In this document: one piece after another, positions 12,601-26,900 of the stretch | Numbering within the stretch: the stretch's first letter is position 1 | Layout of the letters: the number at the start of each line of letters is the position of its first letter | Position numbers and translations under genes: made by a program | Notes under the pieces: generated by a model | Databases searched by the model: none | What the model was told of the DNA's origin: nothing | The model's input: the letters and a program-made list of their open reading frames with translations, nothing else | Assembly (NCBI GenBank): GCA_951217055.1 | Contig: OX578277.1 | Span: 111,108,514 to 111,172,513, forward strand | Direction of reading: 5' to 3' | Origin: Gerris lacustris | Lineage: Eukaryota > Arthropoda > Insecta > Hemiptera > Gerridae | Length of the DNA stretch: 64,000 nt

Positions 12601-15600
12601 GCAGGCCCACCACGCTCACCTGTTTTTACCTACATAATCTTTATTTAATAATATTATTGCAGGCTTGCTACGCTCGCCTATAATAAAAGTATTTGTCCAT
12701 AATCTTTATTTAATAGTATTAATGCAGGCTCGCTGTACGCTCGCCAGTTTATACAGCATTTGTAGTAAATATTTTATATAATAAAATGAATGCAGGCTCT
12801 TAATCTTTAACCTTTAGAATACCTTTAAACGATTTATAACATGTCATGCAGATAAAACTTTTTTTTTAGTTTTCTTTATATTGGCCGCCATATTGAAAAT
12901 ATTATGTGTGAAATTTTAATAGTTAGATATTCCTTTTCTAGACTTCAAGAGCATTGAAATGATGTATAACATGTCAAACTGACTAAAAACTGTTTGTTTA
13001 TTAGGCGTCCGCCATATTGACTGCCATCTTGAAAATATTAAGTGTAAAATTTTATTAGTTACATATTATTTTCCTTCTCTTAAACGCCTTTAAAACGATG
13101 TATAACACATTATGCTGACTAACATTTTTTTCAGTCGACCGCCATATTGGCCGCCATCTTGAAAATATTTTATATGGAATTTCCAAAAACTAGACAGTTC
13201 TCAAAAATACTGAGATGCATAAATTATGTGGCAAATTTCGTAAAACGTAAAAATGTATTAATTATGTTTTCAGGCATGTCTGCCTCGGAGAGATGTTAAA
13301 TATACCCAATTTTATGCAATGACGCAACTTGGTGGACCCACACTAACAATGCAAATAATCTATAAAAGGGAAAAATATACCAGACTAAATAATATGTTGC
13401 TGACGCTCGCTTTAATTAATACACATAACGTGGTTCTATCACTGAAGCGAGCGAAATGCAATAAATATTAGATTGTTAATCATGATGAGTTGATAGTTAA
13501 AGAATATGATTATAATAGAGAGCCGTGTTTTGGGGGAGATGGGTCTTTCTACAATTCCTAATCTCTCCTACACGTCCAGGCCATTCCATTTTAACTGTTA
13601 TAAAGTGTGTTACTTCGCTACACAAAAACTACTGCATGTATCAAGTTAATTTTTAAATGCCTGTTCTATTTTTCTTTTTGACAATATATATGAAGCTCAG
13701 GCATTGGTAAATGGAACATGTATACTAAATTTTAAGTAAATCTGTCACTTTTTACTCAATTAATCGTGACACGCGTATACGTTACTTACAGACAGACAAG
13801 TTACGATATAGCCTTATACATATCATATGCTAGACATCGCGTGGCTCTATCATTGAAGCGAGCGTATTGCAATAAATATGTGTATTGAATATTGAGAAAA
13901 AGAAATTATCATTATGAGCTGTCAAAGAGTATGATTGTAATGGAGAGTTTAGTAAAACATAACCCGGAATACATATGTACCTCAGAAAATTCTACGAAAT
14001 GATAGTAAAGAATACATTTTAAGCATAAACTGATAACAAGATTTTTCCTTAAAACTACAAGAGGGCTTGGTTGGAATTTAGAGAAGTTGACCAAAATAGA
14101 GAATACCATGGCTTATATGAGTCAGATAGACAAAAGAGGAGACTTTCCATTCCACAGGTTGCCAGGAAAAAAACTAGTGGCAATACCTGAAAGCTACATC
14201 AGCTGGTGTGGTGGGAATCCAGAGAAGTTGACCAAAATTGAGGATAGCAATGCTTGTATGAATGCGATAGACAAAGCCGACGTAATAACAAGGTTTCTCT
14301 TAGAAACTACAGACAGGAGGTGGTGTAGTATGAATCCAGAGAAGTTTAACATCATAGAGAATAAAAAATGACGTATACGAGTCAGATAGACAAAGGAAAA
14401 GGAGATATTTTCCATCCTATATAGGTTGCTAGGACGAGACTACCAACAACGCCTGCACTTCCTCCGCCTAGATGTACCTGCAACCATCCTAAAACATCCC
14501 GCCATGCCAGGACTCTGACCTATCACATATTACACACATACACCATGCATAGCATGGCGAAATGAAATCACCAAACTCCGCCAGACATGTTGTAAAAGCA
14601 GGTCTACCTTATCTCTTGCAGAGCGAGACTAGGATGTCTTACAAAGTGGAATTGATGGATGTCAAGCGGGACTTATTGGAAGAATTGTCTAACATATTAA
14701 TTGATATACAGGTGGGCGAATTCTACCTAATAGACTTAGACATAACCCAAGATTTGGTTGACGAATATAGTACAAGAGTTGTTAACCCATATAGGTAATC
14801 TAAAAGTAACGTAGAAGTACTATAGTAATGAGGGTGAGACCTTCTTCTCGAAATCTGCAACCTTGATTTCTACACTACCGAAACATCTAAGTCTCGAGAC
14901 TGTGACTTTCGTTACCAAGGCTGAGAGTAAAGTAAATCTAAAAATACTACTATTTACCAACGATAACACTGTAAGTATCGACTGTTCAACATGGAAGACA
15001 AATGACGCAAAGAGTTAAGATTTTCAACCAGTTCATATGCACGGTTAACGGCACCCAGACTCAATAAACAGATCAGATAGGCAATCATGTTGTAGACTTT
15101 GTAAACTGCCCAGATTTGTAGTTTAGTTAAAACAGGCTTTTCATGTTTTTCTATGTCTAAGGAGCATGGCATTATGCAACTGGAGGCAACAATATGCAAC
15201 AATAACGACAAGAGGCAACCATGCCTATAACCCATAAAGGTACAGCAAGAGTAACGCAAAAGCGCTATATTAAGGGGGTGTGACTTCATTTCGACGTCTG
15301 CAACCTTATTTACTACATTGCCCAAAAACATAAATCTTGCATCATATAAAACTAGTGGAGTTGCTACATTTAATGGAAATGAATGGTTTCCAACATAAAT
15401 ATTACACGGATGTGCGGAAAACTACACTGGTTGCAGACTATCATATTTATTTGGTTTGTTAGAGTTTCCAGCCGTGGAGAGCGCATGATCAAATGTCAAG
15501 GTCAGCAGTAAAATAAAGTCTAGGAGCAGGTAAATAAGGTGGAGCTGGCTGGTTGACTCTTAGTTTATGCGTGTAGTCGAAACCATCAACATGTCCTCCA

Positions 15601-17848
15601 ACCAAAAGTACAATGTTTTCGAGCTCGTGGGTTACAGGATCAAGCCGACTGGATCGGCGGCCGATTCGGTCTGTGGTTGCTCTTGGAGAACTTGGACAAT
15701 AACAACCGAGGTTAGAGAATGCTCTAATCTACAGTGAAGTCTAACGTCTGCCTTGTAGGTCCACGGCTGAGTTACGTCTACAGATAGTCCCAGCCTCAAG
15801 GTGATAAAAGGACAAACAGAGTTCTAACCAAGCGTTTTCTATTCTAAGAAATATTTGTCGTTTTGAATTAAATGATTTAAATGGAAATAACCTCACTTAC
15901 CTCTGACTAGTCTTGTTACTAGCTGCAGGAGGAACGGAAAGGTAAAAGTACCGGTGTGGAAATCCCACACATGACTTGCATGAAATGTTGTGGTGTCAAT
16001 ACGTGAGCAAGAGAGAACTCAGTATAAACTACATCGTACAAACTTTAAGACTTTTTTTTTATAGTTTTGCAACAAAAATCCAAAATTAAAAAAAAAAAAA
16101 AAATAATAAACACAATACAAAATATATAGTTAGCATAAAAATAAAATATTACCTTAAATAAATGTCGGTTGTATGTAAAAAGATTAGAGGATATGTGATC
16201 CGTTCCGATGTTTAGAGCTAAACTAAAGTAAAAGAAAGGAGGTTTGTTTACACCTAGAGTTCAAAGTTAGTTTATGCGAAAACAAAACAAATATATTAAT
16301 CTTTATCCTTTATAACAAAAACCGTTATTATTCAATGATTGTTTACATTTTCTATGTACTTGTTTTTAACTATACAATATTAAACTAAGAATATAATAAT
16401 AAAAGAATTTAAAATTAGCTGATAAAAATGAGTGTTTACAAAGTAAATAAGACGGTATTTTTATACTTTTAAATTTTGATTCTTCTTTATAAGTACTACA
16501 AATAATAACAATAATAAATACTCGTTTTAAAGGGCAATAATGTGCGGCTTAAGCTCCCCAATCAGAAATTAAATCAGTCAATTATTACTCATGATACAGA
16601 AGCTCAAATTCGAAAATTTAACAAAAAAATTAAAAACATGTCTCTATTTAAGGTAGAAGGGGTGGTCCTATGACAAAAAGTCATAGGACCAAAGTTGTAG
16701 ATCTTTTAAAATCAGTTAAACACCTAAAAAAAAAAAACCTTTAAAATGCTATTATCTCCCAAACAGCTTGTCCGATTGTGCTCAAAAGTATAGTTACAAT
16801 CTACCATAAAGGACACATATATACCCCAAAGGAAATTGAAATCAAATAAAGCCTACTGAAGTTATCGTCGTCGATAGACAGATTTCGTGCTTAAGTGACT
16901 GTAGCTCCGAAACTTCGTGAGTTACAATCACTTAAGCATCAGTTTTTCCGACAAAGGTTCTAAAAAATGCCCCAAACCACATCTCAATACAATGTCTTGA
17001 AGCAATGTTATAATGGTTTAAAGTTCCGAAAGAACATACGAACGTACGAATAAACGAACATACGTAAGCACAGACATGTTTCGCTACCTCGGAAAAAGAC
17101 TGTCACAACTTAAAAAGTAATAATAAAAGTGTGCTTGAAATGCAAAATTGGAATTTCCGGACGGTAAATGATTCTATCATTACCTATTCGATAAAACGAA
17201 CATTTTTTTAATGTATTATTCATATAAATAGATATGTGGATTGTGGAATAGAAAGTATGCGGGGGGGGGGGGGGGGGGGGATCCCCCCCAACTAAACTCT
17301 CCATTACAATCATACTCTTTGACAGCTCATAATGATAATGTGTTTTTCTCAATATTCAATACATATTTATTGCAATGATAGAGCCACGCGATGTCTAGCA
17401 TATGATATGTATAAGGCTATATAGTAACTTGTCTGTCTGTCAGTAACGTATACGCGTGTCACGATTAATTGAGTAAAATGTGACAGATTTACTTAACATT
17501 TAGTATACATGTTCCATTTACCAATGCCTAAGCTAAGTTCGTTGGATAGCGTGTTCTCAATCATCAACACATGTTTATAACTATACGCTCACTTCAATGA
17601 TAGAGCCACGCGATGCCTGGTTACTATGAATGCCTAGACTTAGGTTGGATGTTACTTCCCTTGTATAAATATTTTATATATATTACCTATTTCAGGTTTA
17701 GAATATTTGCTAGTATTTTATCCTGCAGCCACTCACAAAATGCCAACTGGATCCTCTTTAATTATTATTTTCTTCTATACTGTTCTGTTTATATCATGGC
17801 TTCTTAAATCTGTAAGTAGCTATATCAAATTTTAATTTTGACCAATAT

Positions 17849-17927
<79 letters not shown>

Positions 17928-20900
17928 TATATATATTACTACGTTTCCATGAGATTTCAAAACCGTTTTGAAAACTATTTTGGTTGTTTCAATTCGAAAG
18001 AGTTTACATGAGGTGTCAAAACCATTTTCACAACAATGTTAAACAATTATAAACTCTCAGACTAGTTACAGTTAAGTTAGGTTATAATATCTCTGTTTAT
18101 CATACCTACTCCTACTGCGCTTGTCTCGATCCTGTTTTTAATTCAATGCCTGTTTCCACGATATTTTTTAACAATATTTTTAATACGGAACCAAAAATTT
18201 GCTGTTGTGATCATGGGGATTTGAATACCATACACGTTTTATCTCTTGAAAACATAGTAATTATAAAAAATGAAGAAAAGTAATAGTATTCGGCAATAAC
18301 TGCTGAAGACAGAATGTTCTAAATAAATAGTAATACGTTTCGAAATAGGTTTACATAAACAGTATTATAGTGTTAGTTTTGATTTCAGAGTGTTTTGATC
18401 CAGTTATCATTTTACTGCTTCACTGATATATTCCCATTCGCAGATCAGTACAAGAAGTATATAGTGCCAGCTTATCTGATTCTCGTTGCAGTAGCTTCAT
18501 ATTTTTTATTTACAAATGCAGTAAGTATTATATTTTCATATATATCCATTTTAACAAAATTCTAAACATGTAATTTTTTATGTTGTGCAAAAGAAGTTAG
18601 ACGTTGTCAACTAAAAGAGCGACTAACTAACCCCGTATCTTCTATTACATATATATGTAGTTGTATTAGCTCTGTGGAAGGCAAGGAATGGAGCCCCTTA
18701 TAAGGTATAATATAAAGCTGACGAAGCGATAGATTATCCCCGTATCATCTATTACATATATAAGTAGTTGTATTAGCTGTTTGGAAGGCCAAGGAATGGA
18801 GTCCTTTATAAGGTATATACAGCTGACGGAGTGATAGACTAACCCCGGTTTTTAAGTCTGGCGATCGTTTGTCGGCATCTAATTTTCGTCCTATTTCCTT
18901 GTGTAATGTCTTTTGTAAAGTCTTCGAACGGGTAATTCATCTTTCCCTAGCTCCTCAGATTGATTTACTTCATAATCCTCGTCAACATGGCTTCCGTCCA
19001 AATCACTCCACTTCATCGAACCTTGTATACTTTCTTTCTTTGGTCGGTTCCTCCATCAGTAATGGCACCCAAGTCGACGCAGTTTATTTTGATTTTGTCA
19101 AAGCTTTTGACCGTGTAGACCATGGTATTCTTCTTCGTAAGTTACAATCCCTCAACCTCAATCCTTCTCTAGTCTCGTGGTTTCAATCCTACCTCTCCCT
19201 TCGTTCCTGCTCTGTACGTCTTGGTCCTTCTACCTCCTCCTACTATCTTGCTTCCTCTGGAGTTCATCAAGGCTCCATCCTTGGGCCCCTCCTTTTTAAC
19301 ATCTTCATCAACGATATCTCTCGTAGCATCAAGCATTGTTGCTTTGATCTGTTTGCTGACGATCTTAGGATCTATCTTCCCATTAGCAATGGTAACTGTC
19401 CGTGTCTCTTGTTGCAAGATGATATCGCTTCTATAAATATTTGGTCTACTGAAAATTGCATGGAGCTGCATCCTGGTAAAAGTCTAACCATTTCCTTTTC
19501 CCGTTCCTCTTCTGTTATTGCCTATCCTTATTCCCTTGGGTGTGTCCCCCTCTCCCGCGTCGATGCTGTTCGTGATCTCGGGGTAATTAACGATACTAAA
19601 TTGAAGTTTGACAAGCTGCTAGAAGCTATAACTAAGAGAGCTTTTATTACCCTAGGCTTGATCCGTCGCATCTCTCATTGTTTATCTCTTGACTGTTTCC
19701 TCCACCTTTATAAATCCCTTGTTCATCCTTGTCTTGAGTATGTCCCTCCCGTGTGGAATGTTTATGGCGTGACTAAGTCTAGAGTGGTCGAGAATGTGCA
19801 GTGGTATTTTATCAGAGTATGTTATCGTAGGTATTTGTATCGGTGTGTATATTATAACTATGAGTTCCTGTGTGATCGGTTTGGGTTGCATTCTTTGAGT
19901 ACTAGGCGTAAAGCTTTTGATGTCCTGTTCCTGGTGAACTGCTTAACTGGAAGGTTAAGCTCTCCAGTACAGGATAACGTTATAATCTTACCTCCTGGCC
20001 GGCGTGCTGGGCGTCCCTTGTACATCACAGAGTTGTCTACCCTATCACCTATTGTCCGTTGTGTTAATGCTTGTAATTCCCTTCCTTCCTGTCCCAATAT
20101 CCTTTCCCTAAATTCCCTCAAATCTGTTTTAAACCATTTATCTCATAATTTGTTAGAAGTTAATTAGCTCAGGAGTTTTAAATCTAGTCCTTGCTTTGTT
20201 TGTTGTTTTTATCACTTGTCCATTGTTAATTATTAATTATTTATTTTTACTACTATATTTATTCATTAATTTGTGTTATTTATTGTAAATTTTTTGATAC
20301 TTGTTAATTAGTTTATCTATTTATTATATACATATAATGTACTTTATATTCTATTATTGTATTGTTAGAGTGCCTCTCTCGTGGTGTGCAACACTGTAGA
20401 GGACTCGCATTACAAATGAAATAAATAAATAAATCAATTAGCTCTGATTGGAGCCCTTTATAAGGTATATACAGCTGACGGAGTAATAGACTAACCCCGT
20501 GTCATCTATTACATATATAGTTGTATTAGCTCTTTGGAAGGTTAAGGAATGGAGTCCTTTATAAGGTATATACAGCTGACGGAGTGATAGACTAACCCCG
20601 TGTCATCTATTACATATATAGTTGTATTAGCTCTTTGGAAGGTTAAGGAATGGAGTCCTTTATAAGGTATATACAGCTGACGGAGTAATAGACTAACCCC
20701 GTGTCATCTATTACATATATAGTTGTATTAGCTCTTTGGAAGGCCAGGGAATGGAGTCCTTTATAAGTTACTAGCTGAATACCCGTGCTTCGCTACGGGG
20801 TGTTTTATTTTCAATTTAATGGATTTATAAACTTCCATCAAGAAACATTTAAATTAAGTTACAAAGCGAGAATGATTCTATCCCTCCCATTTGATAAGAT

Positions 20901-23900
20901 AGTTTGCTAATATCCCAAATTAGTAATTCATTCCGACTAAATTTTTAAAAAGGAAAAGCAGTGGTATTTTCCTTCTGTACCCCCCCCCCCCCCGTGTCAT
21001 TTTACATCCTTTGGTTGAAATTGGAATTATCTTTTATTAATATACATGCTTACATCCAAAATAAGAGCTCTTTCTCAAGTATTAACTTCCTAACTTTAGA
21101 AGATCGGTCTGGGCTCAATTACTGTACTTTTAAAGAGCTTTTCAACGATATGCATCATTAAAAGTATTCATTACTTTGACATTTGTACCCCGTACCCCTG
21201 GGTACAAAAATAAAAATTTCGCAAAATCCTTTCTTAGTGGATGCCTATGATATGAACCGAGTATATCCTCAAAATTTCAAGTCTCAGCAGATTTTGCTGT
21301 GCGTTGATTCTATGTCAGTCAGTCAGTCAATCAGGACATTGCCACTTATATTATAGATATACAGCTGACGGAGTGATAGACTAACGCCGTGTCATCTATT
21401 ACATATATATTTGTATTAGCTCTTTGGAAGACCAAAGGCCCATGTGTAGTTGTTCCATCACCTTATATCTTTAAATTGTAAACCGGCGTAATAACTAGAT
21501 AGATAGAGGCTGTTAAAGTTAGAACCAAACTAAACTTTTATTCTATTTATACAATTCAATGTCAAGTTGACACAACGTTGTCACCCAAGCCAAGTTAACC
21601 GACTTCAATATATTTCCCTATTTACAGTTATTACTGTTGGTTATTTAAATGAATATTTACAAAGACAATTGTTTGGACCTCTGCATAATACTCTTGTTAA
21701 TTGATGTGCACAATCTGAACTAGCAGATGGTTTTGTTTGGAAAAGAGCCTGGCACTTTCCATAAGGGTGACTCATTTCTCATTCCTACATTTACCCTTTG
21801 GCTTTACACTTAATCTTTGTTGTGCAGAATCTGGACAAGGAAATGAAATTGTTGGAAAACTGCCAGCTAGCTGCCTCCCTTATGGCAGCTAGCTGGCAGT
21901 TTTCCAACAATTGTTTGGACTTCTGCAACTGTCCAATAATTGTTTGGACTTCTGCAGCTGTCCAACAATTGTTTGGACTTCTGCAACTGTCCAATAATTG
22001 TTTGGACTTCTGCAGCTGTCCAACAATTGTTTGGACTTCTGGAACTGTCCAACAATTGTTTGGACTTCTGCATAATACTCTTGTTAATTGATGTGCATAA
22101 TCTGAACTAGCAGATGGTTTTGTTTGGAAAAGAGCCTGGCACTTTCCATAAGGGTGACTCATTTCTCATTCCTACATTTACCCTTTGGTTTTACACTTAA
22201 TCTTTGTTGTGCAGAATTTCGACAAGGAAGTAAAAGTGTTGGAAAACTGCCAGCTAGCTCCCATATGGGTGACTCTTTTTCTCTTCATCTTCTTTGCCCT
22301 GTGGTTTTACGGAGTTACCAATATTTGTGATGACGTGCACTTTAAGGACGGCCAGCAACCGCCAGTCTTCTGGAAGATATGCCTCTGGCCAATGCCAATA
22401 TTCTTCTTCTTTGTATGTACATAACACATTACATTCTAGTATACTTAAATCTGCGTTCACACCGGCCGCACATTGTGTTTGCAAACAGGGATGCGCGGCC
22501 GGTGTGGACGGCACCACGCGCACGAACGAATGCTTGTTTGTGTTCGCGGGTGCTCCGGGTAGAGTCGGTACATCAAAGGGATGTTTGCTGTTCGTGCGCG
22601 TTTGGTGTGGACGCTTTTTGAGCAAACTCCTTGAGCATTCGCAAACAGCCTATGGATAGACATGAAAAGCCAAGAAAGATTTTTTTTTTTTTCTTTCATA
22701 TTATTTGTGACTAGCATCAAATAACTATATTATAATTAGTAATATATACTAATTAATAAATAGTAATTGAAACTAGAGATGAGCTTATGTAAATCCAAGA
22801 TTAAAAATAAAGAATTAAATAGGAAAATGTATAGATAAGGTTCAAAATTGGGGTAATAGGTGTGCGATGAAACTTGAAAAGCAAATAAATTTGACGCCAT
22901 TTTTTTTTTTTTTTTTTTTTTTTTGGTTCCTGTATTGTTCACCTAAGTTGTATCTATGTGCAAAATTTGAGGAAGATTGAAACACGGGAAGTGGTTCAAA
23001 ATTGGGGAAACGGAAATGTGCGATGAAACTTACATACATGCAAAGTAATATAAGACCAGTAAAAAACATAACATAGGTTACATACACTAAAGACGTATTC
23101 TGTCTTTCCAAAATTAGTTATTCACAGATATATATATCTCTTTTCATTTATCGCATTATATCACATATGTAAGAATTTACCTCGATATTTTCCTTTTTAC
23201 ATGAATTGTAAGGTTATAAAATAGTTCGCTACGTCTTAATTTCACAAAAGAGTTTTGTGTCGTCCATACTATACATCCATCTATAATGTTAAAAAATAAA
23301 TTAACCATTGTTGGTCATAAGTTATATTTATTTTACATGTTTGTTAAATGAGAATAAAAAAGAGTTTAGTATTAATTACCATCATTTTCCATGATTTCGT
23401 TTTCAGTAGGCTTGAAAATGACCGGTAAATGGTTGAAACGTTGCCGAAACCTAATTAAAGTGTTGTAAACAAATTTTTTTACCCGAAAAGGATCCTCCTA
23501 CACATACTTATGAAATGAATGGGTACACTTAGAAAAATCATAGAGAAATTATACTAATTAATATTTAATGTTTTTTCTCTGTCTGCCACCTCCGGAAAAA
23601 GTAGCATATGCTACACGACTGTGAAGTGGTTTTTTCTTTGCCGCGGCAATTATATTTACAGTCTAGCGAAAGGGAGACATTGAATATAATTGCCGCGGTA
23701 AAGAAAAATAATCCTACCGCGGGATTCCGCAACCCAAGCGAATTTCCATTTGAAATTTCACCTCACAGCCTAGTAACATAATATACTATTTCTTTAATTT
23801 TGCCTTAACTCCGCTAAGTACGAATAGTTTGTTACTTTTAATTGTGTCTCTTTTAACTCCGCCATTTAGGAGTAGTTAGTAAGGAAGTTCGTTTCTAACG

Positions 23901-26900
23901 GGTGTCTCGTGACACCAGACGCAGTTTTATTTAATTGCAGAGTTTATCCCAAACTCACCAATATTAACTTCATCGCAATTGTTAAATGTATGAATAAATG
24001 TTTCACTCAAACCCTTCATATAAGTAATAAGCTGGAATTTATTACAAGCAATTTTATCAATATTTAGGTGGATGAGGTATATTAGTTTTAATTGCTGAAA
24101 ATCGGACTTTTTTATTGAGTTTTTTCTTCCTTTTTCAGATGATTCTACGTGCGTTTAACAAATTTTCTGAAATGTTTAGTGGTCTAAAACATGAGAATAT
24201 ATATGCAATGGTGATTCTGGTTCAGATCCTGTATGCAGTTCCATTCCTAATTCGATTCATCTATGAAGTAATTCGTTATGTTCTCAACAGGGTAATTATT
24301 AAATCAATAAAATAATGTGATATTTAAAAACACTTTCATACATACAATAATTAAATCTGGTCGACGAGATTTGTTTCCTCTAATATCTTATTTAATTAAT
24401 TAATTAATTGCTAAGCATATTATAAATTTGGTGGTTAGGAAATGGAAAGGTTTTTGATAATTAGGATTGTTGAACACTGAGTAGAGATTTGGTAAAGTAT
24501 CTAAATCTGTATTGGTACGAGTACAAGCTGTAAGCCTAACTAAGCAGCACTGTCGCACTTGAACAAAACCTTTATTTATTACGGTTTGCTTAACCCGTAA
24601 TGCACTGGTGTGTTGCGGGTTATCTAGATCTGTATTGCTACGAGTACAAGCTGTAAGCCTAACTAAGCAGCACTGTCGCACTTGAACAAAACCTTTATTT
24701 ATTACGGTTTGCTTAACCCGTAATGCACTGGTGTGTTGCGGGTTATCTAGATCTGTATTGCTACGAGTACAAGCTGTAAGCCTAACTAAGCAGCACTGTC
24801 GCACTTGAACAAAACCTTTATTTATTACGGTTTGCTTAACCCGTAATGCACTGGTGTGTTGCGGGTTATCTAGATCTGTATTGCTACGAGTACAAGCTGT
24901 AAGCCTAACTAAGCAGCACTGTCGCACTTGAACAAAACCTTTATTTATTACGGTATGCTTAACCCGTAATGCACTGGTGTTTTGCGGGTTATCTAGATCT
25001 GTATTGCTACGAGTACAAGCTGTAAGCCTAACTAAGCAGCACTGTCGCACTTGAACAAAACCTTTATTTATTACGGTTTGCTTAGCCCGTAATGCACTGG
25101 TGTGTTGCGGGTTATCAACGTCCTTACTCTCTTACCTAGTGCTTTACCTCGATCTTACGTCCCTTTGTCAAAATAGTGATAAGGATAGAACTATTGTTTT
25201 ATGGGCTAGAATACTGTATACTAAAGCTGTTCCCAACTTGCTTCTACAATGTATAAATATTTATAACTAGTGATGCGGTGCATAAAGAACTCACGTAAAT
25301 TGGGGTCTTATATCACCCATACTATGTTCTCAATATTGCTACCAGGATAATTTTTCGGTGAAAAACCTAACATATTCTTATTCAACCTGAAAAGAGAATC
25401 AATATTATTTTACGTAAAACAGCATATAAGAATAAGCTTACTTTTTAACACCCTAATCTCGGTCACATTTGTTGCAAAACCTTTGTAACAATAGTTACAT
25501 ATTCATTTACCACTCATAAAGCCATTTAAAACAATGTATGGCAAGACATGCAGACTAAAATCTTCCTCTTTAGTCGTCTTCAATATTGGCCCCGATCTTA
25601 AATTTAAAGTTGTCAAAAGAAGCCGATATCCTGTGAGCTCAATTTATATTGTCGCACATTCTCGGTAGCTAAAACTGTTTTCCTTTCATCCGTACATAAT
25701 CCTTATTTAATCAAGTTATTGCAGGCTCACCGCGCTCACCTGTTTTTACCTACATAATCTTCATTTAATTAAATGATTGCTGGCTCGCTACGCTTGCCTG
25801 TTGTAAAAATAGTTTTCCATAATCTTTATATAATAATATTAATGCAGGCTCGCTATGCTCGCCTGTTACTACAGTATTTGTAGTAAATATTAAATTTAAT
25901 AAAATGATTGCAGGCTCACTACGCCCACCTGTTATTAAAGTATTTGTCCATAATCTTTATTTAATTATATTGATGCAGGCTCGCTACGCTCGCCTGTTTA
26001 TGCAGTATTTGTACATAATCTTTACCCTTTAAAATACCTTTAAACGGTTTATGACATGTCATGGAGACCAAAACTTTTTTTAGTTTTCGCTATATTGGTG
26101 AAATTTTAATAGTTAGATATTCCTTTTCTAGACTTCAAGAGCTTTAAATTGATTTATAACATATCAAACTGACTAAAAACTGTTTGTTTATTAGGCGTCC
26201 GCTATATTGACTGCCATCTTGAAAATATTAAGTGTAAAATTGTATTAGTTACATATTCTTTTCCTTCTCTTAAAGGCCATTAAAACGATGTATAACACAT
26301 TATGCTTACTAAAACTTTTCTTTTTTAGTCCTCCACCATATTGGCCGCCATCTTGAAAATATTTAGTGTGGAATTTCCAAAAACTATACAGTCTCAAAAA
26401 TGCTGAGATGTATATATGTGCCAAATTTCGTTGAAATTGATCAATTTTTACTCCAGTTATCGTTAGACAAACAAAAAAACTTTTCAAATCCCAAGTCTCT
26501 GAAATTAAGAACTCACTGCGCTCGTTCAATTAAATAAAAAATTTAATTGGTATCGTGTTTCAGAACTTACTTATGCTTGTACAGCCACAAGAAAGATGGG
26601 GGGACCCGGATCCTAAAGAAAGGATTGCGAGGAGAAAGTACCCCCCCAGATTTGAGACTAAATTCAGAAGACGGTTCGACTACTGCACTCATCGATGCCT
26701 CAGGTAAATCATCAGAACAAATCCTTACTAGAAGGATCAATATCATATTTTAATATATTAATGATTGGACAAATAGGCATTAAGACCAAGATTAGATAAG
26801 GAATAGAAGATAGATATTAGAATCGATTATTAAAATAACATTTTTTTATTTTATGAAATTGATATCGATGAACTAAACCATAGATAAATAGATAACCATT

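Noticed and set aside
13268..13372. Possible SLC6 exon after a TTTTCAG ([13 protein letters not shown]...)
   Set aside because: There is no good donor, and the exons at 11710-11938 and 17696-17811 already join in phase and cover TM6-TM8.
14954..15331. 125-codon minus-strand ORF
   Set aside because: No recognisable motif, no splice context, and AT-rich intron sequence; chance ORF most likely.
21791..22162. 123-codon minus-strand ORF with repeated NNCWT
   Set aside because: A product of the 29-bp tandem units between the duplicated acceptors.
24400..25050. 216-codon minus-strand ORF of repeated [11 protein letters not shown] units
   Set aside because: It follows the 123-bp satellite exactly; the frame is open only because the unit is a multiple of three.
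26547..26753. 68-codon ORF overlapping the C-terminal exon
   Set aside because: It is another frame of the WGDPDPKER exon; the family signature is in the spliced frame.
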